Source of the DNA: Hofstenia miamia
Lineage: Eukaryota; Xenacoelomorpha; Acoela; Hofsteniidae
DNA length: 64,000 nt
Direction of reading: 5' to 3'
Assembly: GCA_900660155.1 (NCBI GenBank)
Contig: CABFPE010000100.1
Location: forward strand, 990,203 to 1,054,202
This document shows positions 37,033 through 46,404 of the stretch, one piece after another. The position numbers were made by a program, and so were the translations under genes. Numbering within the stretch: position 1 is the stretch's first letter; the number at the start of each line of letters is the position of its first letter. The notes beneath the pieces are model-generated. The model ran no database searches and had not been told where the DNA came from. It saw only the letters and a program-made list of their open reading frames with translations.

Positions 37033-38760
37033 ATGGGCAAAGTAGCTGAATCTGATGCTTCAAAAGTTGATCATACATGCTGTGGGCAATATCCCACTGA
37101 ATTTAAGTGTAATTCATGCATGAATACAGTGTGGTTCCAGCAATCATTTTTTGTTGATAGTAATCAGAAATCCCACAAGAACCAAGATCAATTGTCTGAG
37201 TTGTCTAATTTCCATCAAACATTTATCAAGTCTCTCATCAAGCAAGACTTCACAGAGCTTGCAGTTCAATCATTCCTTCAGGCTGACATTCCCTTGCACA
37301 AAGTTAGATCTTCAAGTATGAAACATTTATTCAAAGCTATCAACAATCCATTACTAAGTGAATTAACCTGATGAAATAAAGATGAATCAATAGCAAATGC
37401 TGAGAAAGTGGAAGTAAAAGAGTTGGTAAGGAATAAGCAAGTGCTTGTCATTGCAGATGAAATAGAAATAAATGCTAAAAAATTCCTTAATATTCTCATT
37501 GGAGATGTGAATATACCTGATAAAACTTACTTTGCAAAATGCTCCATACTTGATTCTGCCCCTAGTGTCATTTGACATTGATGATATAGTTAAAGAACTT
37601 GATATACAATGGGATAATTAATTCTTACTGCTACCTGATGCAGCAGCATATATGAAGTCTGCAGGGTCTTTATTTAATGTGTCCTGTTTGGCTCACTTGA
37701 TGCATAATTGTGCCAAGAAGGTTAGAGCAGCATAACTCAGTGGTCAACAAATACATTGGTTAGGTCAAAGTAAGCAGATTCAAGAATGGCACTCAGTGAA
37801 ATATGTTTCAAAACATTGGACAAGCACTGGAACCCATACTTACACAATGGGGAACATTATGGATCCATGCTACAATAGATTAAATGAAAAATTTTTGTTA
37901 GGGTGCAGCAAATTGTAGACTCATTTGATGGTTCAAGTGGGATCATGAAGAAGGCCAAAGCCAGTGTCCAGCACTCAGAATTACTTGATATAGCCAGATG
38001 CTACAAAAAAATTCCACAAATTTTACAGAAATGTAAGACTCATTGTATACAGTCCAGGAAGGGTTTAATGATATTGTGGACATAAGCTTTGATAGTGATC
38101 CATTACAACTGAAAAGCTATATCACAAAGTGACTATCAAGAAACAACATTAAAGAAATTTGCAGAATGGGTAGAAAATTGGTAAAAATATATGTTTTTAA
38201 AATTTGATGTTAATTTTTCCAAAGGTCAAAAAATTATTTAAAATTAAAAAAAATTTACATTTTATTAGGTCAAAAAATTGTTGCCCTACTCATCAGTGAT
38301 GATTGAAGGAGAAGCATCAGTTTTAATGGCAGCATATACTATTATTCCATTTAAATGAATATGTAAAAAATTTCCTCTCATTAAGTTGGTTGGAACTAAA
38401 GCATCATGTGCACATGCACATTTGATAGGAGACAGCACTCATAGAATGTTAATTTCCAGATTCCAAAATAGCAACATACACAATGTCAGCTTTGTTTAAC
38501 CCACTTAGTAAAGTGTTTGCTTCTTCAAATAATATTAACAATGTTTTTACAGTCCTTAATGTCATCAGGAACCATCTAGGAAATTCAAAGTGTTCATTGA
38601 TTACCTCAATAACCCAGGCTTAAAGGATAAATGCCAGTAGTCTCACTCCAACCAGGGTATCATGAACACTGTTTGGATTGATACATCCTGGTGAATTTGA
38701 ACAATATCGATTATCCAAATGGTCTTATTAAAAATGAATAAGTCATCCTCAATGTCACAT
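37033..38760 (+). pseudogene. hAT-like transposase fossil
   Basis: The first frame (37033-37371) has a zinc-finger-like start (CCGQ...FKCNSCM) and ends in the phrase MKHLFKAINNPLLSEL. Further frames give NILIGDVNIPDKTYFAKC, LLLPDAAAYMKSAGSLF and VSCLAHLMHNCAKKVR, matching the catalytic D-A-A/x-H-x-x-N region of hAT-type transposases that have an LLIADE-like block. Multiple stops. CpG is absent until about 38708, so this remnant shares the fate of the surrounding block. Confidence 0.65.
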
Positions 38761-39407
38761 TTTAGTTCCAATCAATTCTAAATTATGGGAAGAAACCTTG
38801 CGAGACATACAAAAACAGATTATGATTTCGTCCTTTTTTATTGTTTTTGATATTTATGCTTCATTCATGCAAATTTTTAGCAAATTTTGTCAAAAAGTTT
38901 GGCCTTGCCAATAAAAAGTACTCTATGACGATTGTGAGATAAATTAATTTCGTAAAAACCACTTATCCCCCATTGGACGAAAAATGTAATTGTAAGAATT
39001 TGTTTGGCAAAGTATGGAAAACATTTGACGAATAACTGTATTGGTAAACAGTTCTGTCGAAATCTCACTATGTCATAGTCATAATCATAACTATGGGGTA
39101 ATCATGAATGTGCAATCAATTGCTAAATATATGTATGCAATGCTTCATATTTCTAATTACTTTCAGAGTGACGAGACCCAGTATTTAAAATTGTAAATAT
39201 AATTATATTTTACATTAACTAAGTAAATGCAACAACTGCCCTGTATTTTCAGCATCAAATCAAACTATCTTGTTAATAAAATTCTCTGTATTTTAACACG
39301 TAATTATGATTAACGGCCTCGGTATCCTATCACTTTTAAAATTATTAGCAATTTGGATTATTGTTAGCTCATATTAACTTACAAATGATCACCGCATTCG
39401 TGTTTAT
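38761..39407. other. Gene-free spacer where CpG reappears
   Basis: No gene. CpG is again frequent from here on (for example at 38794, 38828, 38930, 38951 and 38978), marking the right edge of the CpG desert. Confidence 0.6.
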
Positions 39408-39540
39408 TTAACCCGAATTATCCTGAGTTCTTATATTTAATTTATATCTGTAATAATAGATACTACGAAACATGCAAAATGTTGTAATAGCAGTTAAATT
39501 AAAAAATAATCAATTTTTAATGTGAAAGATTCAAAAAGCC

Positions 39541-39566
39541 CTGTGTTGCCATACGGCAACGCTAGG
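39541..39566. repeat. piggyBac-type palindrome at the end of the hAT-like ORF
   Basis: GTGTTGCCATACGGCAACGCTAGG is a near-copy (one change) of the sequence beside the right terminus at 45178-45201, in the same orientation. The ORF's stop codon lies within its CTAGG edge. Confidence 0.85.
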
Positions 39567-40974
39567 CCTTGACATTTTTGTATTCTTCTCCAAAAAATGA
39601 TTCCACGAACGGTGCTTCTCTTGCTATCAGATTTGTTATATCTGGCATGCAGGACGAGTCGATTTCCGTAATATACGCGATAGCACTTTTCATTTCTACT
39701 TGGTTCAGTTCTCTGCCAGAAAAGTGATGATCAAGTAGATTGGCCGCTAACACTTCAGGAGTGAGTGCTGTTTCCGATCGTTTTGAAACATGAACAGCGT
39801 ATTCAGCTGGAGCATTTTTACAAATATCATTCCAGATAGCAACGACATTCCCGAGGGTACAGTTGTCAGCTTGCAACTTGTCCAGGGCCACACTCATAGG
39901 CTTGAACATCGACAGCAGATCAGTCACTGCCCGCTTCAGTTGTACATCCTCCATGGTCCTATACACTCCATCGGTGCTCCTTGAAGTGTCGTTAATGATA
40001 TTCACCAAATTTGACCAGTGATTACTAAAATATTGCAGAGTATCTGCAACTGAATTCCAACGAGTCTCGCAGGGAAGGGGAGGTCTTGGCATACTCAATC
40101 GCTTCAACTCAGCAGATGCTGCATGCTGATTCCTCAAATGCTTGATGACCGTCACAACTTTGGTGATGATTGTCTTGTTTGAATTGCAAATGTCTTTCGC
40201 AAGTAGGTTCATCAAGTGAGCCTGGCAACCATAGCTATGGAGCAATGAAGATTGTGTTTTGATTTCTCTGCGCATACCGCACATATTTGCTGCATTGTCG
40301 GTAACAAATGACGTAATCTTGACTTTCCATTCAAGTTCGCAATATTCGAGTTGGTCTCTTGCTAACGATGTTAAGTACTCAATAGTATGAGGCTCTCCAG
40401 TGGTATCAACTGTATTCACCAGCAAGCTCTTGTTGGGAGTAACAATGGAAACCCCGACGACGGGATCATTAGATCTAGTCGACCACCCATCTATAACCAA
40501 CGTCGCATTTTGGCCGGACACTAAACCAATAGCTTTCTTCTTTTCTTCTTCATATATTTCTTCCAGCAAGCTTCCAGCGAGTTTCTTCCGATTAGGCAAT
40601 TGAACTCCTGGATTGAGATTCTGAATAAGCTTGATAAACTGGGGATTCTCTACTTGTTTGAATGGTGTGTTGGAAGCGATGATGTATCTCGCTATCTGAA
40701 GCTCGGCATCATGTTGTTTCTTTGATGTTGGTACCACTCCAACCAATAACTTTGATTGTTTTGGCCCAGAGGATCCTTGCTCTTTGCACTTTTGAATATG
40801 CTTGCCCATTCGTTCTGGATTTGCGACCATATCCATTCCGCAGTGATCGCATTTGGCTCGAAGCACATTATCGATAGTGATTTCAGAGAAATCTCTCCAA
40901 ACGCCACTCTTCTTGCGTCCCATCTTGTTCTGAAATGAGATAAGTGTATCAGTGAATAATGAGACTAAAACCAC
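39562..40974 (-). CDS. BED-finger hAT-like protein (DUF659-type), intact ORF inside piggyBac-1
   Basis: Open for 470 codons. The better start is Met18 (40923), because tttcag stands just upstream as a 3' splice site and MGRKKSGVWRDF begins the conserved part; this gives 453 residues. The BED-type zinc ligands are C42, C45, H59 and C63. The RNase-H-like core has D162 in LVIDGWSTRSNDP, D226 in SFVTDNAANM, and CQAHLMNLLAKD (250-261), as in DUF659/hAT transposases. The C-terminal hAT dimerisation region is absent: the frame ends KNVKA-stop where a piggyBac-type palindrome begins. It is richer in GC and CpG than anything around it and unbroken, suggesting recent arrival or selection. It may be a captured or domesticated gene rather than an active transposase. 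Confidence 0.85.
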   Translation of the reverse strand: MVLVSLFTDTLISFQNKMGRKKSGVWRDFSEITIDNVLRAKCDHCGMDMVANPERMGKHIQKCKEQGSSGPKQSKLLVGVVPTSKKQHDAELQIARYIIASNTPFKQVENPQFIKLIQNLNPGVQLPNRKKLAGSLLEEIYEEEKKKAIGLVSGQNATLVIDGWSTRSNDPVVGVSIVTPNKSLLVNTVDTTGEPHTIEYLTSLARDQLEYCELEWKVKITSFVTDNAANMCGMRREIKTQSSLLHSYGCQAHLMNLLAKDICNSNKTIITKVVTVIKHLRNQHAASAELKRLSMPRPPLPCETRWNSVADTLQYFSNHWSNLVNIINDTSRSTDGVYRTMEDVQLKRAVTDLLSMFKPMSVALDKLQADNCTLGNVVAIWNDICKNAPAEYAVHVSKRSETALTPEVLAANLLDHHFSGRELNQVEMKSAIAYITEIDSSCMPDITNLIAREAPFVESFFGEEYKNVKA

Positions 40975-41020
40975 AAAATAAATAACACTATTGTTAGAAA
41001 AGTAAATAACTAACAGTATT

Positions 41021-41341
41021 TTATTGACTTGTTAAATAACATGTTAAATAACATTGCCAGCCCTGCAATGGCATGAAACATTTTATGCACAAACCAACAT
41101 CACATTTAATGCAAGAAGTGCGCACAATTCCTTTGCAATTGTTTGCAGTACATCTTTTTCTCTTTTCATTAGAAATAATCCAATGATCTTTTTTATCAAA
41201 ACGTACAAATTCAGGCACTCTTGACAATCCAGCAGTACGCATTTTTTTGGTTCGACCTCTTGAACATGGCAATTCTCCATAGCTAGACAAGTAACTTTGA
41301 CATATTTGCCGACGAAAATCAAGCTTTCGTATTATTTGCAC
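41021..41341 (-). CDS. piggyBac-1 transposase, C-terminal cysteine-rich domain
   Basis: The frame gives LPCSRGRTKKMR, then RCTANNCKGIVRTSCIKCDV with LCIKCFMPLQGW: the C-x(4)-C...C-x2-C...C-x2-C zinc-binding domain that ends piggyBac transposases and contacts the transposon ends. A stop near 41021-41033 and an AATAAA on the minus strand just beyond it close the gene before the hAT-like ORF. Confidence 0.85.
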   Translation of the reverse strand: MQIIRKLDFRRQICQSYLSSYGELPCSRGRTKKMRTAGLSRVPEFVRFDKKDHWIISNEKRKRCTANNCKGIVRTSCIKCDVGLCIKCFMPLQGWQCYLTCYLTSQ

Positions 41342-41387
41342 TTCATATTCATTAGGTATTTATATTTTAATAATTCACACATATAAA

Positions 41388-41591
41388 TCACTTATTACTA
41401 TTTGAAAATCTTGATAGAGTAAAACTAATTTGATATGAGATGCCTAATACTTGTGTGCTATTGTACAGAATCCATGCATTATGAATGCTAACATCAATTA
41501 ACCAAATAAAAATTGGAAAATACCACTTTTTTCCTATCATAGCAATTCTATAAAGTAAAATGTTTTGGTCCATCCTGTTAAATCCGCCCAT
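41388..41591 (-). CDS. piggyBac-1 transposase, third catalytic block
   Basis: MGGFNRMDQNILLYRIAMIG followed by KKWYFPIFIWLIDVSIHNAW matches the G-V-D-x-x-D-Q...K-K-W-W-x-P-I-F block of piggyBac transposases. The second aspartate of that block is kept (MDQ); the first is N/R here, a change that could weaken catalysis. The piece is separated from the preceding block by a TA microsatellite (41724-41756). Confidence 0.85.
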   Translation of the reverse strand: MGGFNRMDQNILLYRIAMIGKKWYFPIFIWLIDVSIHNAWILYNSTQVLGISYQISFTLSRFSNSNK

Positions 41592-41720
41592 GTATATATT
41601 GTACTGGCGTATTATATTAGGTTGGGTAAGTGATATATTGCTGCAGAAAATTTACAAATGAATGTGTGTATGTAACAATCACAACCATTATGTTTAGTAT
41701 TAATACATTGAATGAAACAG

Positions 41721-41723
<3 letters not shown>

Positions 41724-41756
<33 letters not shown>
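41724..41756. repeat. (AT)n microsatellite within piggyBac-1
   Basis: AT run between two coding pieces of the transposase, probably in an intron or a decayed stretch. Confidence 0.9.
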
Positions 41757-41761
<5 letters not shown>

Positions 41762-41778
41762 TTTCATTTTTAAATCTT

Positions 41779-42127
41779 CTACGCTTTATCTTTTCTTGAA
41801 TATCTCATAGCTGTTGCAAGTGGATTCACACCAAATGCAGTGCTTGCCATATTAATGACGGCATTATCTTTCCAAGAGACAATAACAACACCATGATTTT
41901 TCTCAAATGTCTTACAATAGTAACCGCGCATTTCTTTCTTTATTTCATCCACTGGTTGCAAGGTTGCATTCTTTGGTATTCTATTTCGTCTGAAAGATCC
42001 TGTTCCAGAATGACCACGTTCTCTTAGTGACACAAGAAGTTCCATTGACGTAAATAAGTTATCAAAAAAAAGTTAAATCAAGCTTTTTCAAACGTCTCAC
42101 CAAGTGTATCCACCATTGTTATAAGGG
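41779..42127 (-). CDS. piggyBac-1 transposase, second catalytic block
   Basis: Translation reads FFDNLFTSMELL (not all in the longest frame), then LRERGHSGTGSFRRNRIPKN, VIVSWKDNAVINMASTAFG: the F-D-N-x-F-T-S block with the second catalytic aspartate, the R-G-x-x-x-T-G-T block, and the W-K-D-x-K strand. A one-base shift lies between FDNLFTS and the 88-codon frame. The block continues into the N gap. Confidence 0.85.
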
Positions 42128-43127
42128 NNNNNNNNNNNNNNNNNNNNNNNNNNNNNNNNNNNNNNNNNNNNNNNNNNNNNNNNNNNNNNNNNNNNNNNNN
42201 NNNNNNNNNNNNNNNNNNNNNNNNNNNNNNNNNNNNNNNNNNNNNNNNNNNNNNNNNNNNNNNNNNNNNNNNNNNNNNNNNNNNNNNNNNNNNNNNNNNN
42301 NNNNNNNNNNNNNNNNNNNNNNNNNNNNNNNNNNNNNNNNNNNNNNNNNNNNNNNNNNNNNNNNNNNNNNNNNNNNNNNNNNNNNNNNNNNNNNNNNNNN
42401 NNNNNNNNNNNNNNNNNNNNNNNNNNNNNNNNNNNNNNNNNNNNNNNNNNNNNNNNNNNNNNNNNNNNNNNNNNNNNNNNNNNNNNNNNNNNNNNNNNNN
42501 NNNNNNNNNNNNNNNNNNNNNNNNNNNNNNNNNNNNNNNNNNNNNNNNNNNNNNNNNNNNNNNNNNNNNNNNNNNNNNNNNNNNNNNNNNNNNNNNNNNN
42601 NNNNNNNNNNNNNNNNNNNNNNNNNNNNNNNNNNNNNNNNNNNNNNNNNNNNNNNNNNNNNNNNNNNNNNNNNNNNNNNNNNNNNNNNNNNNNNNNNNNN
42701 NNNNNNNNNNNNNNNNNNNNNNNNNNNNNNNNNNNNNNNNNNNNNNNNNNNNNNNNNNNNNNNNNNNNNNNNNNNNNNNNNNNNNNNNNNNNNNNNNNNN
42801 NNNNNNNNNNNNNNNNNNNNNNNNNNNNNNNNNNNNNNNNNNNNNNNNNNNNNNNNNNNNNNNNNNNNNNNNNNNNNNNNNNNNNNNNNNNNNNNNNNNN
42901 NNNNNNNNNNNNNNNNNNNNNNNNNNNNNNNNNNNNNNNNNNNNNNNNNNNNNNNNNNNNNNNNNNNNNNNNNNNNNNNNNNNNNNNNNNNNNNNNNNNN
43001 NNNNNNNNNNNNNNNNNNNNNNNNNNNNNNNNNNNNNNNNNNNNNNNNNNNNNNNNNNNNNNNNNNNNNNNNNNNNNNNNNNNNNNNNNNNNNNNNNNNN
43101 NNNNNNNNNNNNNNNNNNNNNNNNNNN
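42128..43127. other. Assembly gap, exactly 1000 N
   Basis: A round-number placeholder; true length unknown. It interrupts piggyBac-1 and adjoins one copy of the 910-bp duplication. Confidence 0.99.
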
Positions 43128-43476
43128 ATTCCTTAATTATATGGCTTAACAAATTATCATCTTAGAATTTGTTGAGAGCTGCAGTTGGAGCCACCTGTTT
43201 GAATTATGAAAATATTTTAAAAAAATAACAGGACTTTAAAAAATTATTTTAATAAAATGTAGAAACTATTTCTGATACTATTATAAAAATCTAGCATTGT
43301 GCCAATTTTTTTTGCATATTTCAAACTTTTGGTGAATCTTTTTCTGAATTGTTTACTTGAAAAACATTATGAAGTTCATCATTAGAGAAAGATTCTGTGA
43401 AGTTGAATTTTCATTTTGTCACTGATGTTTATAAAATGCATTAACTATTCATTATTAACTATTTATTATACTTGAT

Positions 43477-43791
43477 CTATTGAACCAATAGTATCTCCAC
43501 AAACAGTAACTGCAAAAGCAGAAGATTGTAAATGCCTCCCTGATATGTGTGTTTGATATCACAGTCATCTAAATCTGAACAAACATCTGTATCATTTCCA
43601 TCAACTGGAGGTTCAATTGCTATAGAGTTAATATTATACTCTTCCTCATCATGTATTATGAGCAGTTCTTCAACAGTAAAACGTTTGCTAAATTTATAGT
43701 AAAAATGGTTTGAGGGACTAGTGTTGCCATATGGCAACGCTATTAAAAATGTATTCATAATCATAATTTGCAAGGCCTTTGTATATGACAT
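43477..43791 (-). CDS. piggyBac-1 transposase N-terminal exon, gap-proximal copy
   Basis: MSYTKALQIMIMNTFLIALP, YGNTSPSN, then KRFTVEELLIIHDEEEYNIN and an acidic tail (DGNDTDVCSDLDDCDIKH). An acidic, poorly structured N terminus with an x-x-E-L-L-I-I phrase is usual for piggyBac proteins. The codons for LPYGN lie in the same palindrome that stands at the element ends. Confidence 0.75.
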   Translation of the reverse strand: MSYTKALQIMIMNTFLIALPYGNTSPSNHFYYKFSKRFTVEELLIIHDEEEYNINSIAIEPPVDGNDTDVCSDLDDCDIKHTYQGGIYNLLLLQLLFVEILLVQ

Positions 43792-44042
43792 ATATCAATG
43801 TGTAAAGGATAGTCTAATATTCATATTTCATGTGCTTTATTTCAATTGTTTGCATAATGTATTCATATGTGACAAATAAACACTTACGTTTTATTAGCAG
43901 ACATTTTCTACAATATAACTTGTTGAAAGATTGAATGTTTTTGTCAGATTTTGAAATAAACTATTCAAATGCGCGGAAAGCATTAATACAAAGCACTGTG
44001 CAAGACATTTATCAAAATATCTATAATATTCTATATTATATC

Positions 44043-44254
44043 ACCTGAAGACAACGCAGGATGGTTTCAAATTGATCTCTACGCATTGCTTTATATAACA
44101 TTTCATTGCGCATATCCTCCATTGAATCCAAATAATTACGTTTACTTGGTAAAGAATTGTACCCAGACAATACAAGGATACCAATGAAAACACGTAACTC
44201 TGATACTGAAATCTTAGGATCTGCTATGTTTTTCTGAAGGGCATATGTGCTTGA
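44043..44254 (-). CDS. piggyBac-1 transposase, domain before the catalytic core
   Basis: Minus-strand translation gives ADPKISVSELRVFIGILVLS, GYNSLPSKRNYLD, then MRRDQFETILRCLQ, the E-L-x-x-F-I-G-I-L...R-F-x-x-I-L block of piggyBac transposases. A gtgata donor-like site follows the final CAG. Too interrupted to appear as a long ORF. Confidence 0.85.
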
Positions 44255-44590
44255 TTCCTTAATATATGGCTTAACAAATTATTATCTTAGAATTTGTTGA
44301 GAACTGCAGTTGGAGGCAATTGTTTGAATTTTGAAAATATTTTAAAAAAATAACAAGACCTTAAAAAATTATTTTAATAAAATGTAGAAACTATTTTTGA
44401 TAATAATATAAAAATCTAGCATTGTGCCCATTTTTTTTGCATATTTCAAACTTTTGGTGAATCTTATATATATATATATATATATGATAACTGTTGACAT
44501 TCACCATTAGAGAAAGATTCTGTGAAGTTGAATTTTCGTTTTGTCACTGATGTCTATAAAATGCATTAACTATTCATTATTAACTATTTA

Positions 44591-44914
44591 TTATACTTGA
44601 TCTATTGAACCAATAGTATCTCCACAAACAGTAACTGCAAAAGCAGAAGATTGTAAATGCCTCCCTGATATGTGTTTGATATCACAGTCATCTAAATCTG
44701 AACAAACATCTGTATCATTTCCATCAACTGGAGGTTCAATTGCTATAGAGTTAATATTATACTCTTCCTCATCATGTATTATGAGCAGTTCTTCAACAGT
44801 AAAACGTTTGCTAAATTTATAGTAAAAATGGTTTGAGGGACTAGTGTTGCCATATGGCAACGCTATTAAAAATGTATTCATAATCATAATTTGCAAGGCT
44901 TTTGTATATGACAT
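44591..44914 (-). CDS. piggyBac-1 transposase N-terminal exon, end-proximal copy
   Basis: Same first 81 residues as the copy at 43477-43791 but with KHISGRHLQSSAF after the acidic region, because the 2-bp indel is absent. This copy lies next to the right inverted end and is therefore the likelier native exon. Confidence 0.75.
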   Translation of the reverse strand: MSYTKALQIMIMNTFLIALPYGNTSPSNHFYYKFSKRFTVEELLIIHDEEEYNINSIAIEPPVDGNDTDVCSDLDDCDIKHISGRHLQSSAFAVTVCGDTIGSIDQV

Positions 44915-45216
44915 ATATCAATGTGTAAAGGATAGTCTAATATTCATATTTCATGTGTTTTATTTCAATTGTTTGCATAATGTATTCATAGGTGACAAAT
45001 AAACACTTACGTTTTATTAGTGGACATTTTCTACAATATAACTTGTTGGAAGATTGAATGTTTTTGTCAGATTTTGAAATAAACTATTCAAATGCGCGGA
45101 AAGCATTAATACAAAGCACTGTGCAAGACATTTATCAAAATATCTATAATATTCTATATTATATCATTAAAAACATTAGTGTTGCCATATGGCAACGCTA
45201 GGATAATTCGGGTTAA

Positions 45217-45607
45217 GTTATAATTTAAAAATTCAAACTTTTAATAAAAGTTTCTTTGTATTTGAATATCGAGCTGCAGTCACAACCCCATTTTTGGATG
45301 ACTTTCATAGAACTTTCATTTCTATATTTTATTTTATTCTAGATTTATGGTAATGGTTTCTCTAGTAGATAATGTTTCCTCAAATATCATCGCTCTACTG
45401 AACTTTATTTTAGTGTTGTTTTGGATTCCTGTAAATAGGATTTCCCATTTATTCAGTTTGATGCAAATCCTGCAATCTATTTCTCCAACTAACTTTCGTC
45501 AGATCAGCTTAAAAGTAAGCTCAGATTCACCACTAATTGCATTTCAATGAAATTTATTATATTTTAGTTTATTTGATGTTATTGAGGGGTGGAGGTTTTC
45601 GTTCTGC
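45217..45607. other. Spacer between the two piggyBac elements
   Basis: No gene seen; the short ORFs have no domain. Confidence 0.5.
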
Positions 45608-45839
45608 TCATATCAAGGATATACAAAGTGGTCATTTGACCATATATTGTATTATTAAAAAATCCTCGGAAACGATCTATATAACAGAAAATCATCATGA
45701 AATATTTGAAATTTTTAAATATCAATTATACATCACATAACCATGATCTCGAAATTTGTTTTGAACACAATACACAACACACGTTTTAAACACACATATT
45801 TTCTCTTATTTATTTTTTCTGATCGAAATTTCTTGTGTA

Positions 45840-46218
45840 GCTATTGGAGATTCTATAAAGCGTGCAATATTTCCTACTGAATTTGAAATACCAGTTCGTT
45901 ATCTTGACCTAACGTTGTTTGCAGAGAATTCTTTCATTTTCTTGCATATAGTCAGGCATTCAATGTTCCATTATCTATATTACTGCCAAAGACATTGAGG
46001 GCTATATGAATGTAGTTGAACGACTTGAATAGAGTTTTGGCATTTGATAGGCAGTATCAAATCCTTCTCTGCTATTGTAGTCATTGTGGTTTTGGCTTAA
46101 ATGTTGAATACGCCATTGCGTTTTTATGCATTGTTGAAATTACAAATGCCGATTTATTCCGTTTAGCTTTGTAATTCACTAACAAAGTACCATCATCTTC
46201 ATCTATTAGAAATTTACT
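45840..46218 (-). pseudogene. piggyBac-2 transposase, C-terminal half (broken)
   Basis: Frames give DEDDGTLLVNYKAKRNKSAF and VISTMHKNA (the W/Y-K-x-K-R...L-S-T-M-H strand), then YNSREGFDTAYQMPKLYSS (the Y-N-x-x-K-G-G-V-D-x-x-D-Q block, with the second aspartate replaced by Y) and an NALNVF-like stretch. Several stops and shifts. Confidence 0.7.
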
Positions 46219-46219
46219 T

Positions 46220-46250
<31 letters not shown>

Positions 46251-46366
46251 CTTCCATTTGCTCCTATTTCATCTCCTGTGACTCCTCGCTGCCGTAAAAC
46301 TTGACTTGTTTTTATTTTTTTGTTGTGTATGCATTCAGCGACTAAATAAAGTCATTCATTATTATT

Positions 46367-46403
<37 letters not shown>
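46219..46403. repeat. (AAT)n tracts with a short plus-strand LINE tail between them
   Basis: AAT runs at 46219-46247 and 46371-46403 bracket 46248-46370, whose end (GACTAAATAAAGTC before an ATT repeat) resembles, in inverse orientation, the AATAAAGTC tail of the minus-strand LINE that begins at 46404. Two LINE 3' ends thus meet tail to tail. Confidence 0.75.

Positions 46404-46404
<1 letters not shown>

Larger units (their letters stand above)
43128..45167. repeat. Direct 910-bp duplication in the 5' part of piggyBac-1
   Basis: 43128-44042 and 44255-45167 are near-identical (a 2-bp indel, a TA expansion at 44465-44486 and scattered changes), separated by a 212-bp coding block. Each holds the N-terminal exon. 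Because one copy abuts the N gap, the arrangement may be a misassembled allele or tandem copies of the element. Confidence 0.85.
39408..45216 (-). mobile_element. piggyBac-1: TTAA-flanked element enclosing a piggyBac transposase and a hAT-like gene
   Basis: Exact inverted ends: TTAACCCGAATTATCCT at 39408-39424 and its reverse complement at 45200-45216, that is, a TTAA target at both sides and a 13-bp repeat starting CCC, as in the piggyBac superfamily. Inside, on the minus strand from right to left, are the transposase N-terminal exon, a second coding block, a 1000-N gap, the catalytic region, the C-terminal cysteine-rich domain, and then an unrelated intact BED/hAT-like ORF. The transposase is in several pieces (exons, a frame break and missing sequence). 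True length is unknown because of the gap and a 910-bp duplication. Confidence 0.85.

Noticed and set aside
37033-37371. Host zinc-finger gene with its own promoter
   Set aside because: Downstream frames match the hAT catalytic region with stops, so this is a transposon fossil.
19750-38700. RIP-type (fungal) mutation as the cause of CpG loss
   Set aside because: RIP targets CpA and would leave excess TpA; here CA and TG remain abundant and only CpG is missing, which fits methyl-CpG deamination. The genes are also animal-type.
40400-40603. Plus-strand ORFs opposite the hAT-like gene
   Set aside because: Shadows of the minus-strand coding frame.
42097-43152. 351-codon ORF
   Set aside because: It runs through 1000 Ns and is meaningless apart from its edges.
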